Positions 8,116 through 16,862 of a stretch of 64,000 nt of DNA are shown here, piece by piece (positions within the stretch are counted from its first letter, which is position 1; the number at the start of each line of letters is the position of its first letter). The position numbers and the translations under genes are program-made. Below the pieces are notes generated by a model. The model worked only from the letters and a program-made list of their open reading frames with translations. It searched no databases and was not told the DNA's origin. The stretch spans positions 62,001 to 126,000 of the forward strand of contig NZ_KQ949000.1 in assembly GCF_001514265.1 (NCBI RefSeq), in the 5' to 3' direction. The DNA is from Streptomyces resistomycificus (lineage in GTDB: Bacteria > Actinomycetota > Actinomycetes > Streptomycetales > Streptomycetaceae).

Positions 8116-8949
8116 GTGAGTGAATGGCAGCTGACCGAGACATTCCGCAGCACGTCAGGCGACGTCCGCTGGGGAAGCCTCGGACAACCCGGCCGGGAAC
8201 CGGTCGTGCTCCTGCACGGCACACCTTTCTCCTCGTACGTCTGGCGCGCGGTCGCCCGCGCGCTCTCCCGCCACCACCAGGTGTTCGTATGGGACATGCC
8301 GGGCTACGGGGCATCGGAGATGGCGGCGGGCCAGGACGTCTCCCTGGCCGCCCAGGGCAGGGTCTTCACACAGCTCCTGGCGCACTGGGGCCTGGCGGAA
8401 CCCTTGGTGGTCGCCCACGACTTCGGCGGGGCCGTCTGTCTGCGGGCGCATCTGCTGCACGGGGCTCGCTACCGCGCCCTCGCTCTGGTCGACCCGGTGG
8501 CACTGGCCCCGTGGGGTTCCCCGTTCTTCCGCCTGGTCGGCGAGCACTCCGACGTCTTCGAGCAGCTGCCACCGGTGCTGCACCGTGCCCTGGTGCGCGA
8601 GTACGTGAGTTCGGCCAGCAGCCCCGGTCTGCACCCCGCCGTTCTCGACCGGCTCGTCGAGCCCTGGCTCGGCGACCCCGGCCAGGCGGCCTTCTACCGT
8701 CAGATCGCGCAGGCCGACCAGCTCCACACCGACGAAGTACAGGCCCGGTACGGCGAGATCAACATCCCGACACTGGTGTGCTGGGGCCAGGACGACACCT
8801 GGATCCCCGCCGCGAAGGGACGGGAGCTCGCCGCAGGCATCCCGGGTGCGCAGCTCGAGCCCATCGCCGGTGCGGGCCACCTCGTCCAGGAAGACGCGCC
8901 TGCCGAACTCACGGCCGCCCTGATGACCTTCCTCCACCAACCGCGCTGA
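8116..8949 (+). CDS. Alpha/beta hydrolase with aspartate nucleophile (haloalkane/haloacetate dehalogenase-like)
   Basis: A 277-residue cytosolic hydrolase. The oxyanion-hole region is LLHGTPFSSYVW. The nucleophile elbow reads AHDFGG with Asp102 in place of Ser, the hallmark of dehalogenases and epoxide hydrolases rather than esterases. A second Asp lies in GQDDTWIP and the catalytic His in GAGHLVQEDAP. GAGAGGA precedes the GTG start. It is divergently oriented from the RsbQ-like gene 257 bp away. The natural substrate cannot be inferred; haloalkane, haloacetate and epoxide are all compatible. Confidence 0.8.
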   Translation: MSEWQLTETFRSTSGDVRWGSLGQPGREPVVLLHGTPFSSYVWRAVARALSRHHQVFVWDMPGYGASEMAAGQDVSLAAQGRVFTQLLAHWGLAEPLVVAHDFGGAVCLRAHLLHGARYRALALVDPVALAPWGSPFFRLVGEHSDVFEQLPPVLHRALVREYVSSASSPGLHPAVLDRLVEPWLGDPGQAAFYRQIAQADQLHTDEVQARYGEINIPTLVCWGQDDTWIPAAKGRELAAGIPGAQLEPIAGAGHLVQEDAPAELTAALMTFLHQPR

Positions 8950-8950
8950 T

Positions 8951-8970
8951 ACCCGACACTCGCGTCGGGT
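8951..8970 (+). terminator. Short hairpin immediately after the hydrolase gene
   Basis: ACCCGAC, a six-base loop and GTCGGGT form a perfect 7-bp stem beginning two bases after the stop codon at 8949. Confidence 0.45.
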
Positions 8971-9105
8971 GGCGCGCTCGTTCAGGCCGCGACGGGTACC
9001 TGGTGCGCGGCCGGCAGCCGCACTCAGCCGCGACAAAGTGTGAGCTATTGGCTAAAACGACACAAATGTACGTATGAGTGGTGTGAGGTCGGATACCCGA
9101 GCGGC

Positions 9106-10167
9106 ATGACACGAGCGACGAGAAGGCACGCAAGGCACGACGAGCACGACACGACCGACCGGGAGACCGAGGCCGGGCGCGCGGTGAATGTCGGGCCGGA
9201 CGAGCAGGTGGAACGGCAGGCGCCGGACAGTCCGACGGACCTGCCCAAGAGCTACTGGAAGACGATCCTCAAAGGCACCCTCAAGGAGTTCAAGAAGGAC
9301 GAGCTGACCGACCGGGCAGCGGCGCTGACCTACTACGGGATCCTGGCGCTCTTCCCCGCGCTGCTCGCCCTGGTGTCCCTCCTGGGGATCGTCGGCCGGT
9401 CGGCCACCCAGCAGGTGCTGGACAACATCCAGAAACTCGCCCCGGGCCCGGCACAGGACATCCTGCGCAACGCGGTGCAGCAGATGCAGGGCAACGCCGG
9501 ACTGGGGTCGATCATGGCGATCGTGGGCCTGGCGCTCGCGATCTGGTCGGCGTCCGGTTATGTCGCGGCGTTCATCAGGAGCGCCAACAAGGTCTACGAC
9601 ATCCCCGAGGGCCGGCCGGTGTGGAAGGTGCTGCCGGTGCGGGTCGGTGTGACCGTCGTGCTGATGGTCATGGCCGTGATCAGCGCGCTGATCGTGGTGT
9701 TCACCGGTGGCCTGGCGAAGGAGATAGGCACCGCGCTCGGAGTCGGCGACACCGGACTGACGGTCTGGTCGATCGCGAAGTGGCCGGTGCTGGTGGTGCT
9801 GGTCACGCTCATGATCGCGCTCCTGTACTGGGCGACCCCGAACGCGAAGGTCCGTGGCTTCCGCTGGATCACGCCGGGCAGTTTCCTCGCCCTGCTGATC
9901 TGGATGGTCGCCTCGGCGGGGTTCGCGTTCTACGTGGCGAACTTCGGCTCGTACAACAAGACCTACGGCGCCCTCGCCGGCGTGATCATCTTCCTGGTCT
10001 GGCTGTGGATCACGAACCTGGCGATCCTGCTCGGCCTCGAGTTCGACGCGGAGATGGCCCGTCAGCGGGCCGTGGCGGGCGGTCATCCGGCCGACGAGGA
10101 ACCGTACGTCGAGCCCCGCGACACCCGGAAGTGGGACGAGGAGGACCGTCGCCGCCTCGAATCCTGA
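9106..10167 (+). CDS. YihY/BrkB family inner membrane protein
   Basis: About 353 residues. A charged N-terminal tail (rich in Arg, His, Asp and Glu up to about residue 65) precedes the YihY core: DRAAALTYYGILALFPALLAL, then helices with GSIMAIVGLALAIWSASGYV, ANKVYDIPEGRP, VVLMVMAVISALIVVF, a fourth near WPVLVVLVTLMIALLYW and the closing FGSYNKTYGALAGVIIFLVWLW. Six membrane segments are expected, with a charged C-terminus. The family was once called ribonuclease BN in error; its real role is unclear, possibly in envelope or lipid handling. The ATG at 9106 is the most likely start, though its ribosome binding site is weak. A PAP2 phosphatase gene follows 68 bp downstream. Confidence 0.88.
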   Translation: MTRATRRHARHDEHDTTDRETEAGRAVNVGPDEQVERQAPDSPTDLPKSYWKTILKGTLKEFKKDELTDRAAALTYYGILALFPALLALVSLLGIVGRSATQQVLDNIQKLAPGPAQDILRNAVQQMQGNAGLGSIMAIVGLALAIWSASGYVAAFIRSANKVYDIPEGRPVWKVLPVRVGVTVVLMVMAVISALIVVFTGGLAKEIGTALGVGDTGLTVWSIAKWPVLVVLVTLMIALLYWATPNAKVRGFRWITPGSFLALLIWMVASAGFAFYVANFGSYNKTYGALAGVIIFLVWLWITNLAILLGLEFDAEMARQRAVAGGHPADEEPYVEPRDTRKWDEEDRRRLES

Positions 10168-10235
10168 CGCGGCACGGTGAAGCACGCGGAGCACGGTAGC
10201 GGTGTACGAGGACGCCGGACGGGAGTCGACTGGTC

Positions 10236-10784
10236 GTGGAAGTGATGGCAGGTCTGCAGGACGGAGACCGCCGGCTCGCGAGGCGGTCGATCGCCTGCGG
10301 ACCGCGATGGGTGCGGCAGGTCGCGCCCATGGTGGAGGAGGCCGCCGAGCACACCAGGGTGTGGTGGGTGGCGGCCTGCGCGATGGCCGCCCTCGGCGGG
10401 TGGCGCGGCCGGGTGGCCGCCGGGGCCGGGGTGGCGGCGATGGCGACGGCCGAGGTGGTGTCCAACGGCGTCGTCAAACAGCTGTGCCGCCGGCGCCGCC
10501 CGCCACAGGAATGGGTGCCTCCGGAGGATCTCGAGGACCGGCCGGACAGTTCGTCCTTCCCCTCCGGACACACGGCCGCCGCGTTCGCCTTCGCCGGGGC
10601 GGTCACGCCGCTGTGGCCCGCCACAGGCTCCGCGTGCGCTGTCACGGCGGTGATGGTGGCCGCCCAGCGGGTGCACGGCGGTGCGCACTACCCCACCGAC
10701 GTGGCCGCCGGCGCCGCGATCGGACTGGGCTCGGCCACGCTGGTGCGGGCCGTACCGCGGCTGGTGCGACGGCTGGTGCTCTGA
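10236..10784 (+). CDS. PAP2-family membrane phosphatase
   Basis: A 182-residue membrane protein. The three PAP2 motifs are present in order: KxxxxxxRP as KQLCRRRRRP-like residues near 82-90, PSGH within SFPSGHTAAAFAF, and RxxxxxHxxxD as QRVHGGAHYPTDV. These supply the active-site His and Asp for hydrolysing lipid phosphates such as phosphatidate or isoprenyl diphosphates. Hydrophobic segments lie near 43-75, 113-140 and 158-175. GTG at 10236 and ATG at 10245 are both possible starts. It follows the YihY gene; the same pairing recurs at 46-48 kb. Confidence 0.82.
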   Translation: MEVMAGLQDGDRRLARRSIACGPRWVRQVAPMVEEAAEHTRVWWVAACAMAALGGWRGRVAAGAGVAAMATAEVVSNGVVKQLCRRRRPPQEWVPPEDLEDRPDSSSFPSGHTAAAFAFAGAVTPLWPATGSACAVTAVMVAAQRVHGGAHYPTDVAAGAAIGLGSATLVRAVPRLVRRLVL

Positions 10785-10812
10785 CGGGAGCCGGCACACT
10801 CCCCCATGCTTC

Positions 10813-12427
10813 TCACCTCCTTACTCCTTCTCCCTCCTTCTCCCTCTTCCTCAACTTGTCGAGGATCCGGCCCGCCGTCAGCCGGATGTTGAAGGAGGTG
10901 ACGGAGGTGACGGAGGGGTAGGGGGCGTGTGCGAGCGCCTCGATCCCGCCGAGCAAGCCCGCCTTGTCGGGTGCGTCGGGCAATTCGCCGTGCCCGTCCA
11001 CATACCGGCTGATCCCCCACAGGGCCTCGTACCGGACGGATTCCGACGGATCGTGGAGGTGGGTGAGCAAGAGGCCACGTCGCTGTCCTCGTCCGGGTCC
11101 AGGAGGGAGACGACGGCCGCCCTGACCTCGTCGGACGGGTGGTCGATCAGCCTCCGTACGGCGGGCAGGGCCTCGGGGTAGTTGCCGAGCGCGTTCCGGG
11201 TGTGCCGGAGGATCGCCTCGTCGGTCGTCAGGAGGCCGAGCAGCGCCTCGACCGCCACGCGCCGCTGTCCCCGTCGCCTGATGTGCCGCCCCAGTTCCAT
11301 CAGACCCCGCACCGCTCCACCCCGTATCCGCTCGTCGGGATCGTGGAGGAGCGGCAGCAGCAACTCGGTGGTCCGCGGGTCCGCGCGCTCGCCGAGCGCC
11401 TCGGCGGCGGCCCCACGGACATCGGGATGACCGCGACCGGGCACCGGCTCGGGGCCGGGCGCGGAGACGACCACCATCCTGATCCACTCCCAGGCCGTCG
11501 CCGTGTCGATGCGGGACAGCACCCATACGGCGGTGGGTCCCGACCGCGGATGGTCCAGCCAGCGCACGGCGAGGGGCAGGGACCGCTCCTCGCGCCACTG
11601 TCCGAGGGTGTGGAGGGTCTGCCTGGCGGCCTCCGCGTCGGTCTCGGCCGCCAGCGCGGACAGGATCGCGTCGACCGTGCGGGGCCTTCGACAGCCGGAC
11701 AGTTTGGACGCGGCCATGCCCCGGACCCCGGGGCACTCGTCGCGCAGGCCCTCGATGAGTGAGTCGCGCAGCTGGTCCAGGTACTGCGAGGGCAGCATGT
11801 CCAGTGCCCGCGCGCGCGACAGACCCCGGCCCTGCCGGGCGGTGTGCAGGACCTGTTCCAGGACGGGCCTCTGCCGCAGCAACGGATAGAGGGCGGTACG
11901 CGCCTGCCCCCACACATAGGTGCCGGTGTCGCCCAACAGCCGTATGAGGACGGTCGGGTCGGGGTTCCCCTCCCGACGGGTCAGCCCGAGCAGCCCGTTG
12001 AGCCGCAGATGCCAGTCGGAGGCGTCGTCCATCAACCGCCGGAACGCCTCGACGACATCCGGCCCCTCCAACGCCAGCCTCTCGGCCGCGAGGGACGCCC
12101 GACGCCGTACGCCGCCGTCCGGGTCCCCATCAACCCGACGACCACCGCGCCCGCCCCGTCACCTCCGGCCGGCCGCGCCTGCCCCAGCCATCCGAGCGCA
12201 TCCGCCGCCCCGGCCCGCACCCCGGCCTCAGGGTCCTGAGCGGCCTGTTCGACGGCCTCCCGCACCCCGTCGACAACCTCCCCGTGTTCCGCGGCCCATC
12301 TCCCCACCCGCCCCAGCCCTTTGACGGCCGCGGCCCTCCGCCCGCATTCCTCGGCCGTCAACTCCCGTAAGAAGAAGGCGATCTGATGCGCCGCGCCGCC
12401 GGCCCCGCCACCCCTGACAACTCCCAC
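10813..12427 (-). pseudogene. HEAT-repeat protein gene interrupted by two single-base frameshifts
   Basis: Reading from a GTG at 12427 (AGGGG just upstream), the product is a run of alpha-helical HEAT/PBS-lyase repeats such as AQDPEAGVRAGAADALGWLG, GHPDVRGAAAEALGE and LHDPDERIRGGAVRGLMELG. Near 12130 the frame breaks at a G-run: GLMG should run into DPDGGVRR but needs one more G. Near 11070 it breaks again at a C-run: SDVA should run into LLTHLHDPSESVRYEA but needs one more C. The final frame ends RKREKEGEGVRR at 10813. All three segments are clearly one repeat protein of about 535 residues. Either both are sequencing deletions in homopolymers or the gene is dead. It lies 46 bp downstream of the STAS-ANTAR gene. 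Confidence 0.75.
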
Positions 12428-12473
12428 GCGTCCCCTCCGAGCCCCTGCACCGCCCCGCCGCGCGGGGGAGGTG

Positions 12474-13271
12474 TCAACGAGAACGACTGTTCCGAGGGCT
12501 CGAGAGTTGCGCTGAGCCCTCGTCACGGGACGCAAGGGCTCCGGACTGGGCCGCTCCCCCGCGTGAGGCGGCGACGGCGGCGGAGAGCTGTTCCTGCGCC
12601 TCCTCGGGCAGGGGGTCGCCCCTGACGGAGTTCACGAGCTGCTGAGCCGTCCGGTACAGCTTGGTGTTGGTGTTCTGGGACGTCATCACCAGCACGGTCC
12701 AGGCCTCCTCCTCGCTGAGGGTGAAGGCGGCCATGAGGATGCCGCGGGCCAGGTCGATGAGCCCTCGCGTCTGCATCGCCCGCCGGAGCTGGACGACTTC
12801 CACCCTCGGGTCCGGTTCGGACACGTCGGATTCCGCGGAGACAGGTCGGGGCCGGGAGTCGTCATCCGGCGCATCCGCCTCGCCGTGCGGCGTGAAGAGG
12901 GGCAGGGTGTCGGTGAGCTCGAACACCCGCTCGGCGGCCGGGCTGATGCTGCGGATCGTGGTCGTCTTCGCCTGGTCCAGGGCTTGCTGCCGGATGCCCA
13001 GCAGGGTGCTGAGGCCGGAGCAGTCGCAGAACTCGACGCCGCTGAGGTCCAGGTCAATGCCATGGGCAGAGCGGGCGAGCGCCGAGCGCAGGGCCTGCTG
13101 CAGCTCCTGGTCCGAGGTGAGGTCGAGGTCGCCGCACACCGTGACGAGCATCCGGTCGCCTTCGGGGCGGGTGTAGACCGTGAGAGCAGAAACCTGTTTC
13201 ACGCCGACGAGCCCGGCGAGCTTCGTGCAGCCGTCGGCCTGTCCGGCCCCAGACTGTGCCGCCTCCGGCAT
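12474..13271 (-). CDS. STAS domain plus ANTAR RNA-binding domain protein
   Basis: A 265-residue two-domain regulator. Residues about 28-125 form a STAS domain with GDLDLTSDQELQQAL and the phosphorylation motif CDCSGL. The Ser before Gly (S85) is kept, while the usual preceding Ser is Cys. Residues about 155-215 form an ANTAR domain (VVQLRRAMQTRGLIDLARGILM, then a helix with TNTKLYRTAQQLV), which binds paired hairpins in RNA and prevents termination. A linker rich in Asp and Pro joins them and the tail is Ser- and Ala-rich. The ATG at 13271 follows GGGGAG. The fusion suggests phosphorylation-dependent antitermination. It is divergent from a winged-helix regulator. Confidence 0.85.
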   Translation of the reverse strand: MPEAAQSGAGQADGCTKLAGLVGVKQVSALTVYTRPEGDRMLVTVCGDLDLTSDQELQQALRSALARSAHGIDLDLSGVEFCDCSGLSTLLGIRQQALDQAKTTTIRSISPAAERVFELTDTLPLFTPHGEADAPDDDSRPRPVSAESDVSEPDPRVEVVQLRRAMQTRGLIDLARGILMAAFTLSEEEAWTVLVMTSQNTNTKLYRTAQQLVNSVRGDPLPEEAQEQLSAAVAASRGGAAQSGALASRDEGSAQLSSPRNSRSR

Positions 13272-13391
13272 GGTCCACTCCCCTGACTGAAGCACTTGGT
13301 AGGTCCACCACCAGATTCGCGCGCACACAAACTCACGTCAATAGATACATGAAACAAAGTTCAGGTATTCTCTTACGTGAACCAGCGAGCG

Positions 13392-13404
13392 TATAGTGTG
13401 GGCA
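13392..13404 (+). promoter_or_regulatory. Putative -10 element giving a leaderless transcript
   Basis: TATAGT at 13392-13397 lies seven bases before the ATG at 13404, so transcription would begin at or next to the start codon. No ribosome binding site is present. A convincing -35 hexamer is not visible. Confidence 0.45.
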
Positions 13405-13739
13405 TGGCTGGAGCTCAAGAACCGCACACGGGATGGACGTTCATCACGAATCACGCGCGCGTGCTGGCCACCATCGCTGACGACCAGAGCGTGCGGGTCC
13501 GTGACATCGCCGCCCGCTGCAGGCTCACGGAACGCGCCGTCCAGAAGATCATTTCCGACCTGGAACAGAGCGGCTTCCTCTCCCACAGGCGCGAGGGCCG
13601 CAGCAACACGTACCAGATCGAGCCGGGAACCGAGCTGCGTCACCCAGCCGAGGCCGGACTCACCGTGTCCTCCCTCCTCGCCCTGCTCGCCCAGGTGGAC
13701 GCCCACCGCACCGGACTGCACGCCAACCAGGACAGCTGA
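13404..13739 (+). CDS. Winged helix-turn-helix regulator
   Basis: A 111-residue DNA-binding protein. The recognition region is clear: VLATIADDQSVRVRDIAARC, then RLTERAVQKIISDLEQSGFL with the Glu-Arg-Ala-Val recognition helix, then the wing HRREGRSNTYQIEP. This is the MarR/ArsR-like winged-helix fold common in small Streptomyces regulators. There are no Cys residues for metal or redox sensing. The ATG at 13404 has a -10 hexamer just upstream and may be leaderless. It is divergent from the STAS-ANTAR gene and could control the shared 132-bp region. Confidence 0.8.
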   Translation: MAGAQEPHTGWTFITNHARVLATIADDQSVRVRDIAARCRLTERAVQKIISDLEQSGFLSHRREGRSNTYQIEPGTELRHPAEAGLTVSSLLALLAQVDAHRTGLHANQDS

Positions 13740-13999
13740 GCGACCCCCTGGGTCGGCGGGGCACGGCGAAGCGGCCTACCCGGCGCGTCCACGGTCCGGC
13801 AGAGCACGAGGGGTCAGCGCACCGCGCCCTCGCGGAAGCGACGAAGCTGTCGAGCTCGTCGTCGCCATTCCGGGCCCGCGTCCACTCCTCGGACAGGCTG
13901 TCCATGGGCGGACCCGAAATGCGCGCCCTGTCCTGGTTGGTCTGCACCGGACTGGGCACCTGGCTGTGAAGTAGGCCCCGGGTGTGCTGGAGGTGTGGT

Positions 14000-14506
14000 G
14001 TGGCGGTACGGCATCGTCTGATCAAGGTGAGTCCGCAGACCGTGTGGGCCGTCCTCGCGGACGGCAGCCGCTATGCGGAGTGGGTGGTGGGAACGTCGTC
14101 CTCCGAGCCGGTGCGTGGACAGTGGCCGGAGGTGGGCTCGGCGATCGGCTACGAGGTGCGCCTGGGCCCCGTACGACTCACCAACGAGACAGTTGTCCGG
14201 TACTGCAGGGAAGGCTCCGAGCTGGGGCTGGAAGCACGGGCGGGCGCGCTGGGGACGGCGCGGATCTCGCTCGAACTGCACCCCTGGGGCAGGTACTGCC
14301 TGGTGATCGCGGACGAACACCCGCTCCAGGGGGCCGGCGGAAAGCTGCACAACGTCGGCGTGGAGGCACTGATCCAACTACGACATCGCGCGATGCTCGC
14401 CCGCCTCACCGAGGTCTGCGAGGCGCAGGCCCGCGCCGAGCAGCTGGAAAGCGGCCGGGAACAGCGCCGGGCGGCAGCTCAGGGCGCAGGCGGCGGCCAT
14501 GCCTGA
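14000..14506 (+). CDS. SRPBCC-family protein (polyketide cyclase/dehydrase-like)
   Basis: A 168-residue START-like protein. It begins with the typical strand and helix of SRPBCC folds (VRHRLIKVSPQTVWAVLADGSRYAEWVVG), followed by beta strands and a long C-terminal helix. The GTG at 14000 follows GGAGG with a six-base gap. The C-terminal 40 residues are Ala-, Arg- and Gln-rich. It overlaps the next gene by eight bases, so it is translated with the FAD oxidoreductase. The family binds hydrophobic small molecules; with its neighbours it may handle an isoprenoid or polyketide, but this is inference. Confidence 0.78.
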   Translation: MAVRHRLIKVSPQTVWAVLADGSRYAEWVVGTSSSEPVRGQWPEVGSAIGYEVRLGPVRLTNETVVRYCREGSELGLEARAGALGTARISLELHPWGRYCLVIADEHPLQGAGGKLHNVGVEALIQLRHRAMLARLTEVCEAQARAEQLESGREQRRAAAQGAGGGHA

Positions 14507-16130
14507 CGCGGTGGTGATCGGCGCCGGCCCCAACGGGCTGGTCGCCGCCAACCTGCTGGCCGACGAGGGATGGAGTGTGGAGGTACTGGAGGAGCAGCCC
14601 GAGCCGGGTGGCGCGGTGCGCCACGACAGGGACGTCGATCCCGATTTCGTCAACGACCTGTGCAGCTCCTTCTATCCCCTTGCCGCCGCGTCGCCGGTGC
14701 TGGCCCGGCTCCGTCTCGACGACCACGGTCTGCGCTGGAGCCACGCGCCTCGCGTGCTGGCCCACCCCCTGAGCGACGGCAGGTGCGCCGTGCTCGCCCG
14801 CGGACTCGACACCACCGCCGACTCACTCGACGCCTTCCATCCGGGCGACGGGGAGGCGTGGAGGCGCCTGCACGAGACCTGGGAGCACCTGCGTCCCGAC
14901 ATCCTGGGCGCCCTGTTCACCCCTTTCCCGCCGCTGCGCGCCGGCGCCCGCCTCGCCGTACGGCTGAGGGCGGCGGGCGGCCTGCGGATGGCGCGCACCC
15001 TGATCCTGCCCGTGCGCCGCCTGGGGGACGAGGAGTTCCAGGGCGAGGGCGGCAAGCTGCTGCTGGCCGGGAACGCACTGCACGCCGACCTCGCGCCGGA
15101 GGCCGCCGGCAGCGGGGGCTTCGGCTGGCTGATGTCCATGCTCGGACAGACGTACGGCTTTCCCGTGCCCGTCGGCGGCGCCGGGGCCCTCACGGAGGCC
15201 CTCGTCCGTCGGCTGCGGGAGCGGGGCGGCACTCTCCGCTGCGGACAGCGGGTCCGTCGCGTCATCGTGCGGGACGGTCGAGCCGTGGGTGTGCTCACCG
15301 CCGACGGCGGGCGGGTGGCCGCACACCGTGCCGTCCTGGCCGACGTGTCGGCGCCTGCCCTGTACGGCGACCTCGTCCCGGAGGAGCACCTTCCTTCGCA
15401 GCTGCTGACCGACGTCCGACGCTTCCAGTGGGACTTCGCCACCTTCAAGGTGGACTGGGCACTCGACGGCCCCGTGCCCTGGCAGGCCGAGGCGGCGGCC
15501 CGGGCCGGAACCGTCCACCTGGCCGACGGGATGGACGAGCTCACCCGCTTCGCGGCCCAGATCGCCATGGGCCAGGTACCCGACCGGCCTTTCGCGCTGT
15601 TCGGACAGATGACGACGGCGGATTCGTCCCGCTCTCCGCGGGGCACCGAGGCCGCCTGGGCGTACACCCACGTGCCGCACGTGATCAAGTCCGACGCCGG
15701 CGACGAGGGACTGACCGGCACCTGGAGCACCAAGGAGCAGGAGGTGATGGCCGACCGGGTCGAACGCCAGGTCGAGCGGTTCGCGCCAGGCTTCCGCTCC
15801 CTCATCCGTGCCCGGCGCGTTCTGGCGCCGCCCACGCTCCAGGCGCTCGACAGCAATCTGTACGGAGGCGCCATCAACGGCGGTACCACGGCCCTGCACC
15901 AGCAGCTCTTCTTCCGCCCTGTACCCGGCATCGGCCGCCCCGAGACACCGGTCGCCGGTCTCTACCTCGCCTCCGCCTCCGCCCACCCGGGCGGCGGGGT
16001 CCACGGGGCCCCGGGGGCCAACGCCGCTCGCGCGGCGCTGCACCGGAACCGGCTCCCCGGCGTCACCCGCGCCCAGCGCGCCCTCGCCCTCCGGGACCGC
16101 ACCGGACGAAAGCCGCGCCGCGCGCACTGA
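14499..16130 (+). CDS. FAD-dependent oxidoreductase, phytoene desaturase (CrtI)-like
   Basis: A 543-residue flavoprotein. The dinucleotide-binding motif GAGPNGLVAANLL lies at about residues 8-20, followed by the acidic end of the second strand (VEVLEEQPEPGG). The C-terminal FAD-binding segment reads PVAGLYLASASAHPGGGVHGAPGANAA, as in CrtI/NAD(P)-FAD oxidoreductases of the phytoene desaturase clan. The first gene overlaps it (ATG at 14499). A neighbouring phytoene synthase or other carotenoid gene is absent, so a carotenoid role is not supported; related actinobacterial enzymes often have unknown lipid-like substrates. Confidence 0.82.
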   Translation: MPDAVVIGAGPNGLVAANLLADEGWSVEVLEEQPEPGGAVRHDRDVDPDFVNDLCSSFYPLAAASPVLARLRLDDHGLRWSHAPRVLAHPLSDGRCAVLARGLDTTADSLDAFHPGDGEAWRRLHETWEHLRPDILGALFTPFPPLRAGARLAVRLRAAGGLRMARTLILPVRRLGDEEFQGEGGKLLLAGNALHADLAPEAAGSGGFGWLMSMLGQTYGFPVPVGGAGALTEALVRRLRERGGTLRCGQRVRRVIVRDGRAVGVLTADGGRVAAHRAVLADVSAPALYGDLVPEEHLPSQLLTDVRRFQWDFATFKVDWALDGPVPWQAEAAARAGTVHLADGMDELTRFAAQIAMGQVPDRPFALFGQMTTADSSRSPRGTEAAWAYTHVPHVIKSDAGDEGLTGTWSTKEQEVMADRVERQVERFAPGFRSLIRARRVLAPPTLQALDSNLYGGAINGGTTALHQQLFFRPVPGIGRPETPVAGLYLASASAHPGGGVHGAPGANAARAALHRNRLPGVTRAQRALALRDRTGRKPRRAH

Positions 16131-16210
16131 GACCCGGACCCGGCACAACAGCAGTTCTGCCGTGCGACGGGCACTCGGCGCCCGCACGAGGGACGGACAG
16201 GATCACGAAC

Positions 16211-16266
16211 ATGGACACGGACAAGGACAAGGACACGGACAAGGACACGGACAGGGACATGGACGG
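16211..16266 (+). repeat. Hexanucleotide low-complexity repeat within a gene
   Basis: Imperfect tandem GACACG/GACAAG/GACAGG units encode the Asp-rich N-terminus of the hypothetical protein. Such tracts can change length by slippage in steps of two codons without breaking the frame. Confidence 0.7.
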
Positions 16267-16765
16267 GGACCGCGCGGACCGCCCGGACCGCACCCACCGG
16301 CGCCCGGAGGGGGTCAGCGACGAGATCGTGGAAGCGCTCGGGGCGCTGTCGAAGGCGCTGGAGACCACCGAACGCGCGCGAGGCCACCTCTACGGCTTTC
16401 ATCAGCTGACCGGCGCCGCGGACCTGCAACTCGACCGGGCGGTGGAGCTGCTGCGTCAGGCCGGCCGCCCCGAGTGGGCCGACAAGGTGCGGTCGGAGAT
16501 CCTCGGCCGGAACGTCATCCCGGGACATTGGACCTTCCAGATCGTCGAGGCGTACGACGCCACCTACTACCGGCCGTTCTCACTCCTGCAGCGGGAGGCC
16601 GTGGAGCAGTTGGCCGAGGGCCGCGACCACCTGTACGAGGCGGAGATGAAGGAGGCGCGGCGTACCGCCGGCCACCCCGACCACACAGCCCGGCCGGCCG
16701 TCGACCCGAAGTGGCGCGAGGAGCACGGCCCGGACGACCGACCGCAAGGGGAACGACCCGGCTGA
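16211..16765 (+). CDS. Hypothetical protein with Asp/Lys/Thr repeat N-terminus
   Basis: A 184-residue hydrophilic protein. Residues 2-20 are a low-complexity repeat of Asp-Thr and Asp-Lys, encoded by repeated GACACG and GACAAG hexamers. The remainder is helical: VSDEIVEALGALSKALETTERARGHLYGFHQ, then a conserved-looking GRNVIPGHWTFQIVEAYDATYY segment with His and aromatic residues. No signal peptide. AGGA lies eight bases before the ATG. I recognise it only as a conserved actinobacterial hypothetical. It is colinear with the flanking oxidoreductase and SDR genes. Confidence 0.7.
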   Translation: MDTDKDKDTDKDTDRDMDGDRADRPDRTHRRPEGVSDEIVEALGALSKALETTERARGHLYGFHQLTGAADLQLDRAVELLRQAGRPEWADKVRSEILGRNVIPGHWTFQIVEAYDATYYRPFSLLQREAVEQLAEGRDHLYEAEMKEARRTAGHPDHTARPAVDPKWREEHGPDDRPQGERPG

Positions 16766-16862
16766 ACCGTCTCCGAGAGCCACAGGAGTTCCGGAGGCGG
16801 CGGGCGGAAGAACCTCCTACCGGACGTACCGGACGGGCTTCGGAGTCAGAAGGGACCAGATC

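Noticed and set aside
13338..13721. Minus-strand frame opposite the winged-helix regulator
   Set aside because: The plus strand encodes a clear helix-turn-helix and wing; the minus frame has no ribosome binding site and no domain.
14570..16208. Frame running from the CrtI-like gene into the Asp-repeat protein, as a 731-residue protein
   Set aside because: The first 547 codons overlap the oxidoreductase in another frame and are Arg/Pro/Gly-rich noise. Only the part from the ATG at 16211 looks like protein.
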